NCBI GenBank assembly: GCA_037190175.1
Contig: JBBCJM010000043.1
Location: forward strand, 24,801 to 88,800
Source: JBBCJM01 sp037190175
GTDB taxonomy: Bacteria; Pseudomonadota; Alphaproteobacteria; Rhodobacterales; Rhodobacteraceae
Direction: 5' to 3'
DNA: 64,000 nt
Part shown: positions 1 to 9,072 of the stretch, in pieces
How the letters are laid out: each line of letters opens with the position of its first letter
How positions within the stretch are numbered: the stretch's first letter is position 1
Made by a program: the position numbers and the translations under genes
Notes under the pieces: generated by a model
Told to the model about the DNA's origin: nothing
What the model saw: only the letters and a program-made list of their open reading frames with translations
The model's database searches: none

Positions 1-1113
1 CTCCAGCAGCGCCAGCCGCTCGGGCGTGCGGCGCTTGCGGGCGGGCGCGCGCAGGTCCAGGAACCGGCCGCCGCCGATGGTGCGGCTGGCCGAGGCGTCG
101 CGCAGCACGAAGCGGTCGCCCACCGCCGCGGCCAGCGGCCGGTCCAGCACCAGCTGCACCAGCCCGCGCTGCCCCGGCGCCACCGGCCCCTCCAGCGGCA
201 CCACCCGGGCCGCGGTCTCGGCCGCGTGGCTGTGCAGGTGGACGGGCTGCCACAGGTCCACCGCCCGCGCCTCGCCGGGCAGGACAGTGAGTTCCGCGTC
301 GATCCGCGCGGCGGGGGCGTGCAGGACGGGCGAGACGATCACGTCGCCGCGGTGGATCGCGTCCTTGCTCACCCCCTCGCCCGCCAGGTTCAGCGCGCAG
401 CGTTGCCCCGCCAGCCCCTCGGCCGCCTTGCGGTTCTGCGCATGGATGCCGCGCACCCGGGCGGGCAGGCCCAGCGGGCTGATCACCACCGCATCGTCCA
501 GCGCCACCCGGCCCGACAGCACGGTGCCGGTGACCACCGTCCCCGCCCCGGTCAGGGTGAAGCTGCGGTCCACCGCCAGCCGGAACGGCCCCTCGGCGGC
601 CCGCGCGGCGGTCGCGGCCTCGGCGGCGATCAGGGCAGCGCGCAGGGTGTCGATCCCCTCGCCGGTCAGGGCCGAGACCGGGATCACCGGCGCCCCGGTC
701 AGCCCGGTGCCCGCCAGCAGGTCGCCGATCCGGGCGGCCACCTTGGCGCGCCTCGCCTCGTCGGCGAGGTCCGCCTTGGTCAGCGCCACGATGCCGCGGG
801 TCAGGCCCAGCAGGTTCAGGATCGCCAGATGCTCGCGCGTCTGCGGCATCACCCCGTCGTCGGCGGCCACCACCAAGAGCGCCAGGTCGATCCCCCCCGC
901 GCCGGCCAGCATGGTGTGGATCAGCCGCTCGTGCCCCGGCACGTCGACGAAGCCGGTCACCGCGCCGCCGCCCAGGTCGGCATAGGCGAAGCCCAGTTCG
1001 ATGGTGATCCCGCGCGCCTTCTCCTCGGCCAGCCGGTCGGCATCCACCCCGGTCAGCGCCTTCACCAGCGCGGTCTTGCCGTGGTCGATATGCCCAGCGG
1101 TGCCGACGATCAT
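1..1113 (-). CDS. selB: Selenocysteine-specific elongation factor SelB (3' end outside window)
   Basis: SelB is a GTPase that carries Sec-tRNA(Sec) to the ribosome at UGA codons followed by a SECIS hairpin. The 371 visible codons begin with the G1 loop GTAGHIDHGKT and continue with DVPGHE (G3) and TKAD (G4), as in translational GTPases. The C-terminal winged-helix SECIS-binding part lies beyond the window start. The start is fixed by the 4-base ATGA overlap with the stop of selA (1110-1113), which implies translational coupling. Its clients, selC and the UGA-containing fdoG, are in the same locus. Confidence 0.95.
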   Translation of the reverse strand, partial: MIVGTAGHIDHGKTALVKALTGVDADRLAEEKARGITIELGFAYADLGGGAVTGFVDVPGHERLIHTMLAGAGGIDLALLVVAADDGVMPQTREHLAILNLLGLTRGIVALTKADLADEARRAKVAARIGDLLAGTGLTGAPVIPVSALTGEGIDTLRAALIAAEAATAARAAEGPFRLAVDRSFTLTGAGTVVTGTVLSGRVALDDAVVISPLGLPARVRGIHAQNRKAAEGLAGQRCALNLAGEGVSKDAIHRGDVIVSPVLHAPAARIDAELTVLPGEARAVDLWQPVHLHSHAAETAARVVPLEGPVAPGQRGLVQLVLDRPLAAAVGDRFVLRDASASRTIGGGRFLDLRAPARKRRTPERLALLE

Positions 1114-2477
1114 GCGAGCGCGTCGAGCAGGGCCTGGTCGCTGTCCAGACAGCGCAGGTCCAGGATCAGGGCACCGTCCCGGATATGGCCGATCACCGGC
1201 ACCGGCAGCGCGCGCAGCCGGGCCGACAGCCGGTCGGGCGCATCGCCGCCCTCGCCCGTCAGCCTCAGCCCGGCCGAGGGGATGGTGTCGGTGGGCAGGG
1301 CGCCGGAGCCGACCTGGCTGTCGCAGGCGCAGGGGGCGGCGGCATAGCCCAGCGGGGCCAGCAGGGCATCCACCGCAGAGGCCAGCCGGGCGGCCTGCGC
1401 GGCGATCTCGGCCTGCGGGCGGGTCAGGTGGCGCAGGGTCGGCAGCCGTTCGGCCAGCCGGTCGGGGTCGCGGTAGAGCCGCAGCGTGGCCTCCAGCGCG
1501 GCGATGCGGATCTTGTCCAGCCGCACCGCGCGCTTCAGCGGGTTCCTGTTGATCGCGGCGATCAGGTCGCGGCGCCCCACGATGAACCCCGCCTGCGGCC
1601 CGCCCAAGAGCTTGTCGCCCGAGAAGGTCACGAGGTCCGCGCCCTCCGCCACCGCCTCGGCCACCGTGGGCTCGCGCCGCAGGCCGTACAACGCCAGATC
1701 CACCAGCGAGCCGGAGCCGAGGTCGTTCACCAGCGGCACGCCCCCCTTGCGGGCGATCCCAGCCAACCGGGGCGCCGACACCTCGGCGGTGAAGCCCTCG
1801 ATGCGGTAGTTGGAGGTATGGACCTTCAGGATCACCCCGGTCTCGGGGGTCAGCGCGCCCTCATAGTCGCGCGGGTGGGTGCGGTTGGTGGTGCCGACCT
1901 CGACCAGCCGCGCCCCCGCCCGCGCCATGATGTCGGGCATCCGGAACGCCCCGCCGATCTCGATCAGCTCGCCGCGCGAGACCACCGCCTGCCGCCCCTG
2001 CGCCAGAGTGTTCAGCACGATCAGCACCGCGGCGGCGTTGTTGTTGACCACGGTGGCGTCCTCGGCCCCGGTCAACTCGCACAGGAGCCCGCGCAGGTGG
2101 TCGTCGCGCTGCCCCCGGCTGCCGCCGCCCAGGTCGAATTCCAGCGCCAGCGGATGCGCCATCGCCTGCGCTGCCGCCGTGATCGCCGCCTCCGCCAGCA
2201 CCGCCCGGCCCAGGTTGGTGTGCAGCACCGTGCCGGTCAGGTTCAGCACCGGCCGCAGCCCCGTGCGCGCCGCCGCCGCCAGATCGCCGGCCACCAGCCC
2301 CGGCAACTGCTCGGCCAGCGCCGCGCCGTCCTCGCCATCGCGGATGCCGGCGCGCGCCAGGTCCAGCCGTGCCCGCAGGGCCGCCAGCACCGGGGCCCGG
2401 CCGTGCTGATCCACCAGCCCCCGGCCAGTGGGCGACAGCAGGAACTGATCCGCCGAGGGCAGGGCGCGGAAGTCCAT
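1110..2477 (-). CDS. selA: L-seryl-tRNA(Sec) selenium transferase SelA
   Basis: SelA is a PLP enzyme that converts Ser-tRNA(Sec) to Sec-tRNA(Sec) using selenophosphate. The product is 455 residues, close to the usual bacterial length of about 460. It contains LNLTGTVLHTNLGRA near the N-terminal third and the PLP-lysine segment SGDKLLGGPQAG. The ATG at 2477 overlaps the fdhE stop as TGATG, and its own stop overlaps selB as ATGA. fdhE-selA-selB is therefore one tightly coupled transcript. The selenophosphate synthetase gene selD is not in the window. Confidence 0.96.
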   Translation of the reverse strand: MDFRALPSADQFLLSPTGRGLVDQHGRAPVLAALRARLDLARAGIRDGEDGAALAEQLPGLVAGDLAAAARTGLRPVLNLTGTVLHTNLGRAVLAEAAITAAAQAMAHPLALEFDLGGGSRGQRDDHLRGLLCELTGAEDATVVNNNAAAVLIVLNTLAQGRQAVVSRGELIEIGGAFRMPDIMARAGARLVEVGTTNRTHPRDYEGALTPETGVILKVHTSNYRIEGFTAEVSAPRLAGIARKGGVPLVNDLGSGSLVDLALYGLRREPTVAEAVAEGADLVTFSGDKLLGGPQAGFIVGRRDLIAAINRNPLKRAVRLDKIRIAALEATLRLYRDPDRLAERLPTLRHLTRPQAEIAAQAARLASAVDALLAPLGYAAAPCACDSQVGSGALPTDTIPSAGLRLTGEGGDAPDRLSARLRALPVPVIGHIRDGALILDLRCLDSDQALLDALA

Positions 2478-3370
2478 CAGTAGCCGACGATATAGGGATT
2501 GAAGCCGCCCCGCCGCATCCCGGTGTCCTTCATCAGCATGTCCAGCCCCAGGCTGCCCACGTCGTCGGCTATCGGGTCGAGGCTGGGGTTCTTCACCTGG
2601 TAGAAGATCTTCACCCAGGAATTGCACTCGCGGCAGCACTCGGCCTTGACCGTGGCCTCGTGCGTCTCGGCCGAGCGGTAGGTGATGCCCTTGGTCGAGC
2701 CGCAGCACAGGCACTTCACCCGCACCTCGTTCCACCGCGTGCCGCAGCCGGCGCAGGAGGCATAGCGCACGTTCTCGATCCCCTGCGCCCCGGTGACCGA
2801 GGAGGTCGCGGGCCGCCCGCCGCAGGCGGGGCAGAGGCCGGTGCCCACGGCGACCAGCGCGCCCGCGTCCAGCCCGGCGGCGAGGCGGACCAGGTGAACC
2901 TGCACCGCGGCGGCCACGAACAGATGCGGCGCGGTGCTGTCCTCGGGGATGGTGTCGGACAGCACGTTGGACAAGAGCCAATGCCGATCCGCCTCGTCCG
3001 CCGCCCGCACGGCGGAAAGCGCCAGCCGCGCGGGCTCGGGCATCTGCAACTCCCGCGCCCCGTCGGCCAGCGCGGTCAGCGTGGCGGCCAGCGCCGGGTC
3101 GCGCACCAGCGCCAGCCGGTCGATGGGGGGCATCCCGGCCGCCCGTACCGGCGGCGCCGCGACCGGCGGCAGGGTGACGCAGAGCCGGGCCTGCAAGGCG
3201 GACAGGTCGGCCAGGAATGTCAGATAGGGCGCCAGTTCGCTGCTCTCGGCCAGGAAGGCGAACCGCCTGCCCCGCGCCTGGAACAGCGCCACCGGCGCGG
3301 GCAGCAGGGCCAGCGGCGCCTGCGGCACGCCGCCGATCATCGAAGGGTCGGGTTGCAGGGTGTCGGTCAT
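2477..3370 (-). CDS. fdhE: Formate dehydrogenase accessory protein FdhE
   Basis: FdhE is a cytoplasmic rubredoxin-like maturation factor needed for active respiratory formate dehydrogenases. The product is 297 residues. The C-terminal half carries four CxxC pairs (CPAC, CAGC, CLCC, CREC) that would bind metal, as in the family. The ATG is preceded by GGAGGGACG, a good ribosome binding site. It follows fdoI after 81 bases that contain a terminator-like hairpin, so its expression may be lower than that of the structural subunits. Confidence 0.93.
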   Translation of the reverse strand: MTDTLQPDPSMIGGVPQAPLALLPAPVALFQARGRRFAFLAESSELAPYLTFLADLSALQARLCVTLPPVAAPPVRAAGMPPIDRLALVRDPALAATLTALADGARELQMPEPARLALSAVRAADEADRHWLLSNVLSDTIPEDSTAPHLFVAAAVQVHLVRLAAGLDAGALVAVGTGLCPACGGRPATSSVTGAQGIENVRYASCAGCGTRWNEVRVKCLCCGSTKGITYRSAETHEATVKAECCRECNSWVKIFYQVKNPSLDPIADDVGSLGLDMLMKDTGMRRGGFNPYIVGY

Positions 3371-3390
3371 CGTCCCTCCGGGGCCTTGGA

Positions 3391-3424
3391 GAAGAAAGGA
3401 CCCCTCGCGGGCAGCGAAGGGTCC
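3391..3424 (-). terminator. Hairpin with T-rich tail between fdoI and fdhE
   Basis: Bases 3398-3408 pair with 3414-3424 (11 positions, one C·A mismatch) around a 5-nt loop. On the minus strand the stem is followed by TTTCTTC. It lies after the fdoI stop (3452) and before fdhE (3370), so it looks like a leaky rho-independent terminator or attenuator. If so, it would lower fdhE-selA-selB expression relative to fdoGHI. Confidence 0.6.
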
Positions 3425-3451
3425 GGTTTCACATGCGGCCTTGCGACAGGG

Positions 3452-4159
3452 CTATTCTGCCGGGGTGCCGCGCTGCCGTCCAGCCAGTTCGCGCAGCCAT
3501 TTGCGATGGTGCCGCCAGGCCCAGCCACCGGTCACCGTGCCCAGCGCCATGGCGCGCAAGGTGCCGCGCACCCAGAAGGCCGCGTAGACGTGCAGGATGA
3601 AGACCAGGATGATCGCCACCGCCGCCAGCGCGTGCACCACCACCGCCACCCGCCGCACGGGGATCGCGGCCAGCTCCGGCGCATAGGGCGCCCAGAGCGG
3701 AACCTGCTGCTCCCAGATCAGGATGCCCGAGGCGATCAGCACCAGGATCAGCACCGTCATCGCCCAGAACACCAGCTTCTGCCCGGCGTTGTACTTGCCG
3801 AACTCGGGCAGCTTCTCCTCGTTGCCGCGCACCACGTCGCCGATCTGCGCCACCCATTGCGCATCCTCGCGCCGCGGCAGGTTCAGCCGCCACATCTGGA
3901 TGAACAGCAGCAGGAAGCTGAAGAACAGCACCACCCCCACGATCGGGTGCAGCCAGCGCGCCGTCGGGCCGCCGCCGAACAGCGCGGTCAGCCCGTAGAG
4001 CGAGGGGTGGAAGAAGGCGAAGCCGGTCAGCAACAGCACGATCATGCAGGCCGCGGTCACCCAGTGATTGAGCCGGGTGATCCCGCGATAGCGGCTGACC
4101 AGGACGGGCTTCTTCGACTCGATCCGGTCGCCGGGTTCGGAATGGACAAGCTTCGCCAT
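3452..4159 (-). CDS. fdoI: Formate dehydrogenase gamma subunit, cytochrome b556
   Basis: This is the membrane di-heme cytochrome b that passes electrons from the FdoGH subunits to quinone. The product has 235 residues and four hydrophobic segments. Histidines that could ligate heme are at NHWVTA (TM1), HPIVGV (TM2) and VHAL with LHVY (TM4). The ATG at 4159 overlaps the fdoH stop as TGATG, confirming the operon order G-H-I. E. coli FdnI/FdoI are of similar length. Confidence 0.94.
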   Translation of the reverse strand: MAKLVHSEPGDRIESKKPVLVSRYRGITRLNHWVTAACMIVLLLTGFAFFHPSLYGLTALFGGGPTARWLHPIVGVVLFFSFLLLFIQMWRLNLPRREDAQWVAQIGDVVRGNEEKLPEFGKYNAGQKLVFWAMTVLILVLIASGILIWEQQVPLWAPYAPELAAIPVRRVAVVVHALAAVAIILVFILHVYAAFWVRGTLRAMALGTVTGGWAWRHHRKWLRELAGRQRGTPAE

Positions 4160-5145
4160 CACGCCTCCCTGCCGCCGTCGCGGTCGGCCTCCTGCACCAG
4201 CGCCTCGGCCTCGTGGTCCTCGTGCGGGGTGACCGCGTTGGGCTTGGCAAACACGCCGTGCAGCACCGCGCCCACCGCCGCCAGCCCGGCCGCGGCCAGG
4301 CCCACCGTCTTGGCCGGCCCCTTCCACCCCTCGACCAGCGGCGAGATGCGCGGGTCGTCGGGCAGGCCGGCGTAGAGCGAGGGCTGGTCGGCGTGGTGCA
4401 GCACATACATCACATGCGTGCCGCCCACGCCGGCGGGGTCGTAGAGCCCGGCGTTGTCGTAGCCGCGCGACTTCAGGTCGGCGATGCGCTCCTCGGCATG
4501 GGCGATCATGTCATCCTTGGTGCCGAAGACGATGGCCTGCGTGGGGCAGGCTTTGGCGCAGGCCGGCCCCTGCCCCACCGCCACCCGGTCGGAGCACAGC
4601 GTGCACTTGGTGCTCTTGTGGGTGACCTTGCTGATGCGCGGCACGTCGAAGGGGCATCCGGTAACGCAATAGCCGCAGCCGATGCAGTTGGCCGAGATGA
4701 AGTCGACGATGCCGTTGGTGTACTGCACGATGGCGCCGGGCGCCGGGCAGGCCTTCAGGCAGCCCGGATCCTCGCAATGCATGCAGCCGTCCTTGCGGAT
4801 CAGCCATTCGAGGTCGTTGGTCACCGGGTTCTCGTATTCCGAGAACCGCATCAGGGTGAACATGTCCGGGGTCAGGTCGTGGGGGTTATCATAGACCCCC
4901 ACGTTCTCCTCCAGCGCCGGGTGGGTGTCGTTCCACTCGACGCAGGCGGTCTGGCACGCCTTGCAGCCGATGCATTTCGACACGTCGATCAGCTTGGCCA
5001 CCTTCTCCAGCTGCCGTTCGGGCGGCGGCAGGTTCGGCGTGGCCGAGGCCCGCATCACGTCGCCCGGCAGCAGGTTCGAGGCCATGGGCTGCACCGGCGG
5101 ATTGGCGACAGCCGTGGTCGGTTGGGGTGCTCTTTCCGTACTCAT
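4159..5145 (-). CDS. fdoH: Formate dehydrogenase beta subunit (4x[4Fe-4S] ferredoxin-type)
   Basis: This is the electron-transfer subunit between the molybdenum/tungsten catalytic subunit and cytochrome b. The product has 328 residues. Four cysteine motifs (CIGCKACQTAC, CMHCEDPGCLKACP, CIGCGYCVTGCP and CTLCSDR...CAKACP) would bind four [4Fe-4S] clusters. A single C-terminal hydrophobic helix (about residues 285-305) should anchor it in the membrane. The ATG at 5145 shares an ATGA overlap with the fdoG stop. Upstream in-frame codons lie inside fdoG and are not needed. Confidence 0.95.
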   Translation of the reverse strand: MSTERAPQPTTAVANPPVQPMASNLLPGDVMRASATPNLPPPERQLEKVAKLIDVSKCIGCKACQTACVEWNDTHPALEENVGVYDNPHDLTPDMFTLMRFSEYENPVTNDLEWLIRKDGCMHCEDPGCLKACPAPGAIVQYTNGIVDFISANCIGCGYCVTGCPFDVPRISKVTHKSTKCTLCSDRVAVGQGPACAKACPTQAIVFGTKDDMIAHAEERIADLKSRGYDNAGLYDPAGVGGTHVMYVLHHADQPSLYAGLPDDPRISPLVEGWKGPAKTVGLAAAGLAAVGAVLHGVFAKPNAVTPHEDHEAEALVQEADRDGGREA

Positions 5146-8100
5146 GACACCGCATCCCCCGTTGCCCGTTCGATGTTCACCAGGAAGGCCTTGAACTCGG
5201 GCGTCTCGATGTTCGCGTCGCCCACGAAGGGACCCAGCGTGTTCGGACCGAAGCCCTTGCGCGCCGCGCCCTTGAAGCCCCAGTGGATCGGGATCCCCAC
5301 GATATGCACGGTCTTGCCGTCGCAGGTCAGCGGCTGGATCCGCTTGGTCACCACCGCCCTGCCCCAGATCTGTCCGCGGCTGGACCAGATGCGCACCATG
5401 TCGCCCTTCGCGATGCCCTTCTCGGCCGCCAGTTCCTCGCCGATCTCGACGAAGAACTCGGGCTGGGTCACCGCGTTGGTGTAGTTGTGCTTGGTCCAGT
5501 AGTGGAAGTGCTCGGTCAGGCGATAGGTGGTGGCCACCAGCGGGAAGTCCGCGCTGCTTCCCAGCGTGGCCAGGTCGCCGGGGAAGATCCGCGCCACAGG
5601 GTTGCCCACCATCTCGCGGTTGAGCGGGTTGGCCACCGGGCTCTCGAACGGCTCCATGTGGGTCGGGAAGGGCCCGTCCCGCATCAGCTTGCGCGAGAAG
5701 AACCGGGCAGTCCCCTCGGGGTTCATGATGAAGGGCTGCACCTCCCTCGGCTGGGCGGTGACCGCGATGTCGGGCACGTCGGTGCCGACCCAGCGTTCGC
5801 CGTTCCACTCGATCAGCACGCGCTCGGGGTCCCAGGGCCGGCCGTCCATGTCGCAGGAGGCGCGGTTGTACAGAACCCGCCGATTGGCCGGCCAGGAGAA
5901 GGCCCAGTTCTGGAACGTCCCCATGCCGGCCGGGTCGGCGTTGTCGCGCCGGGCCATCATGTTGCCCTCGTGCGTCCAGCAGCCGGTATAGATCCAGCAG
6001 CCGCCGTTGGTCTTCCCGTCGGCCCGCATCTGGCCGAAGCTGGCCAGTTGCTGCCCCGCGGCCAGCAGCACCCTGGTGGGATCGGCCGGGTCGGGAATGT
6101 CCTCCAGCGCGCGGCCGTTCAGCTCCATCGCCAGTTCGGCCGGGGTGGGGTGCAGCGGGTCGGCATATTCCCAGTTGAGGTTCAGGACCGGCTCCGGCAC
6201 GGCGCCGCCCTCCTCCTCATAGAGCTTGCGGATCCGCTGGTAGAGGTTGGCCATGATCCAGATGTCGGTCCTGGCCTGGCCCGGCGGGGTGGCCCCCGGC
6301 CAGTGCCATTGCAGCCAGCGGCCCGAGTTGACCGTGGCGCCCTCGTCCTCGGCAAAGCAGGTGGTGGGCAGTTCCAGCACCTCGGTCTGGATCGCCGCGG
6401 GGTTCACGTCGTTGTAGATCCCGTGGTTTTCCCAGAAGGCCGCGGTCTCGGTCTCCAGCGGGTCCATCACCACCAGCAGCTTCAGCTTCGAGAAGGCCTC
6501 GGTCAGCTTGCCCCGGTTGGGGAAGGACAGCAGCGGGTTGAACCCCTGGCAGAAATAGATGTTCACCTCGCCGTTGTTCAGCTTCTCGAACATCCGCATC
6601 GCGTCGTATTGCGCGATGTCCAGCTTGGGCAGCCATTCGTAGCCCCAGCCGTTCTCCGCGGTGGCATTGTCGCCCCACATCGACTTCAGGAAGCTGACGA
6701 AGAACTTCTCGTAGTTCTGCCAGTAGCTCATCTGCCCCGGGCGCAGGGGCCTGTTCCCGCGGGTGGAGATGTAGGTGGCGTAATCGGTCTCGCCCTCCCG
6801 CGGCATCGCCAGATAGCCGGGGATCAGGTTCGACATCAGCCCCACGTCGGTCAGGCCCTGGATGTTGGAATGCCCGCGCAGCGCGTTCATCCCGCCCCCC
6901 GGCACCCCGATGTTGCCCAGCAGCAGCTGCAGCATCGCCATCCCGCGGATGTTCTGCGACCCCTTGGAATGCTGCGTCCAGCCCAGGGCGTACATCGAGG
7001 TCATCGTCCTGGTCGGCGACGAGCATTCCCCGATCATCTCGCAGATCTTCAGGAAGCGGTCCTTCGGCGTGCCGCAGACGCTTTCCACGAATTCGGGCGT
7101 ATAGGGATCGACATGCGCCTTCAGCAGGTTCCAGACGCAGCGCGGGTTCTGCAGGGTCTCGTCGGTCAGGACAAAGCCGTCCTCGCCGATCTGGTATTCC
7201 CAGCTGGTCTGGTCGTAGTTCCGCGTGGCCTCGTCATAGCCGGTGAACATGCCGTCGGACCAGCCGAAGTCCTCGCGCACCAGGTAGGAGACGTTGGTGT
7301 AGTTGCGGACATAGTCCCACTGCACCTTGTCGTTCTCGATGCACCAGCGGATCACCCCCATCAGGAAGGCGATGTCGGATCCCGGGCGGATCGGCGCATA
7401 GTAGTCCGACACCGAGGCCGAACGGTTGAAGCGCGGGTCCACCACGATCAGCTTGGCGCCGCGGTGATGCTTGGCCTCGGTCACCCATTTGAAGCCGCAG
7501 GGATGCGCCTCGGCGGCATTGCCGCCCATGATGATCACGAGGTCGGTGTTCTTGATGTCGGTCCAGGAGTTCGTCATCGCTCCACGGCCGAAGGTCGGGC
7601 CCAAACTGGACACCGTGGGGCCGTGTCAAACGCGCGCCTGGTTGTCGAATCCTACGATGCCGAGCGACCGGACGACCTTGTAGGTCAGCCAGGCGGTCTC
7701 GTTGGTGGTGGCCGAGGCGGCCAGGAAGCCGGTCGACAGCAGCCGGTTCACCGGGGTGCCGGCGGCATTGGCGGCGACCAGGTTGGCGTCGCGGTCGTCC
7801 TTGACCGCGCGGGCGATCCTGTCCAGCGCCTCGTCCCAGGAAATATCCTGGAAGCGGTCGGCGCCGGGGGCGCGATAGCGCGGGCGGGTCAGCCGGGTCT
7901 CGGCCCTGACATAGGACTTGAGCGCCGCGCCCTTGGGGCACAGCGTGCCGCGGTTGGTCGGATGGTCGGCGTCGCCCTCGATATGGATCAGCTCGGCCGT
8001 CTCGCCGGCCGCCAGATCCCCCTTGGAATACATGATGATGCCGCAGGCGACCGAGCAATAGGTGCAGATGTTGCGGGTCTCTGTGGTGGTGGCCAGCTTG

Positions 8101-8225
8101 AAGTCGCGCACATGCGCGGCCACTGCCGCCTCTGCCTGCCCGAAGCCCATGGCCCCGAGCGACGTCGCCGCCACCCCCGCACCCGCCAGCTTCAGAAAGC
8201 TGCGGCGCGAAAGGTCGATGTTCAC
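5142..8225 (-). CDS. fdoG: Selenocysteine-containing formate dehydrogenase alpha subunit (UGA = Sec200)
   Basis: This is the catalytic molybdo/tungsto-bis-MGD subunit, which oxidises formate to CO2 in the periplasm. Read through the in-frame UGA at 7626-7628 it is 1027 residues, against about 1015 for E. coli FdnG/FdoG. Residues 6-13 (SRRSFLKL) form a Tat twin-arginine signal. C54, C57, C61 and C96 form the N-terminal [4Fe-4S] motif. The residues around the UGA (NQARV-U-HGPTV) match the family selenocysteine site. The chosen start is GTG at 8225, five bases after GGGAGG; an upstream TTG at 8249 is in frame but has no such site. Without recoding it would look like two broken ORFs, but it is not a pseudogene. 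Confidence 0.96.
7598..7628 (-). promoter_or_regulatory. Selenocysteine UGA codon and bacterial SECIS hairpin in fdoG
   Basis: UGA is at 7628-7626. On the minus strand, 7622-7618 (GGCCC) can pair with 7602-7598 (GGGCC). Alternatively GUCC (7611-7608) can pair with GGGC (7602-7599), which closes the loop AGUUU. The loop begins 18 nt after the UGA, the same offset as AGUCU in E. coli fdnG. Adjacent selA, selB and selC support true recoding. Confidence 0.88.
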
Positions 8226-8310
8226 CGTAACCTCCCTTTTGCCTGTCAATACGATGGGTAAGGGGGATCGTCCCGCTTTTGGCGCTAACAGTCAAGCCGC
8301 CCGGCCTTGA

Positions 8311-8381
8311 CGCTCATCAAGCCTGACGGCTTTCTTCGCTCGGCAGGACACAGCGAAGAAAGCCGTCAGGCTTGATGAGCG
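8311..8381. repeat. Perfect 30-bp inverted repeat with 11-nt loop between fdoG and selC
   Basis: Bases 8311-8340 are the exact reverse complement of 8352-8381, with an 11-nt loop at 8341-8351. Each arm also contains a mini-hairpin, AAGCC-TGAC-GGCTT followed by TCTT, so one long stem and two short stems are mutually exclusive folds. A second short repeat (GTCAAG...CTTGAC, 8291-8311) abuts it. It lies in the leader of the fdo operon and upstream of selC. No long T-run follows on either strand. Function is unknown; a regulatory hairpin or bidirectional terminator is possible. Confidence 0.9.
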
Positions 8382-8447
8382 GCCCCGCCCCCTGCATCCA
8401 CGGCGCTTCCGTCAGGCCCGATCCCGCGTTAACGGATAGGAAGGTCT

Positions 8448-8543
8448 GGAAGGGAATCGTCCCCGGTGGGGCGGCCGGTCTTCAAAATCGGTTGGGGCAG
8501 CGAGCCTGTCCCGGGTGGGTTCGACTCCCGCTCCCCTCCGCCA
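8448..8543 (+). tRNA. selC: tRNA-Sec (UCA anticodon)
   Basis: This is the 96-nt selenocysteine tRNA including an encoded CCA. The anticodon TCA is at 8482-8484 in the loop CTTCAAA, closed by the 5-bp stem CCGGT/ATCGG. The long extra arm and the GGTTCGACTCC T-arm match E. coli selC. The 8-bp acceptor stem typical of bacterial tRNA-Sec is present, with one apparent A·C mismatch (8451/8536). It lies divergent from the selenoprotein operon. Confidence 0.95.
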
Positions 8544-8550
8544 CCCTCCT

Positions 8551-8576
8551 CGCCTTCACGGAATGGTGACAAGGCG
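8551..8576 (+). terminator. Weak hairpin just after selC
   Basis: CGCCTT (8551-8556) pairs with AAGGCG (8571-8576), and CAC pairs with GTG inside. There is no T-run, so this may be a processing or rho-independent-like structure that ends the tRNA transcript. Weak evidence. Confidence 0.3.
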
Positions 8577-8619
8577 GCGGCGATCCGCAATACTGCCGGC
8601 CAGAGGAAGCGGGGGGCAG

Positions 8620-9072
8620 ATGGCCAGGATGGCAGCGCCGGCGTCGCAGGGGGTGTTCCACGCCTTCCGCCTGAAACCGGGCGAGAACCTCACCGCGGGG
8701 CTGCGGGCGGCGTTCTCGGCCAGCGGGGTCCGGGCGATGGCGGTCGTCACCTGCGTGGGCAGCCTGACCGAGGTGCTGATCCGCCACGCCAACCGGCCGG
8801 TCCCCACCCGCTATGCCGGGCATTTCGAGATCACCTCGCTCACTGGCACCATCGACCCGGGCGGCGAGCACCTGCACCTGACGATCAGCGATGGCGAGGG
8901 CCGCGCCTTCGGCGGGCACCTGATGCCCGAAGGCTCGGCCGTCTATACCACCGCCGAGATCGTGGTGCTGGCCCTGCCCGGCCTGCGGTTCGCCCGCGCG
9001 CCCTGCGCGGCCTCCGGCTATGACGAACTGGTCGTCACCCCCCTTCCACCACGGCAAGGAGCACGGACATGA
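8620..9072 (+). CDS. PPC/DUF296 domain protein (PD1-like)
   Basis: This is a 150-residue single-domain protein of the PPC (plant and prokaryote conserved, DUF296) family. In plants this domain accompanies AT-hooks; the bacterial versions are trimeric with no settled function. Family-like stretches visible are GLRAAFSASGVRAM, TCVGSLTEVLIRHAN, HFEITSLTGTI and GGHLMPEGS. The start at 8620 follows GAGGAAG; upstream in-frame codons run back into selC and are rejected. Its stop overlaps the next gene as ATGA, so it is coupled to an ECF transporter and may handle the same substrate or sense it (inference). Confidence 0.82.
   Translation: MARMAAPASQGVFHAFRLKPGENLTAGLRAAFSASGVRAMAVVTCVGSLTEVLIRHANRPVPTRYAGHFEITSLTGTIDPGGEHLHLTISDGEGRAFGGHLMPEGSAVYTTAEIVVLALPGLRFARAPCAASGYDELVVTPLPPRQGART

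Noticed and set aside
7613..7628. fdoG read as two broken genes or a pseudogene
   Set aside because: The interrupting UGA is exactly at the selenocysteine site, a SECIS hairpin follows, and selA, selB and selC are adjacent.
5283..8261. Long open frame (992 codons) on the plus strand opposite fdoG
   Set aside because: It is the antisense shadow of a strongly conserved gene in GC-rich DNA and encodes a His/Gly/Arg-rich sequence without domains.
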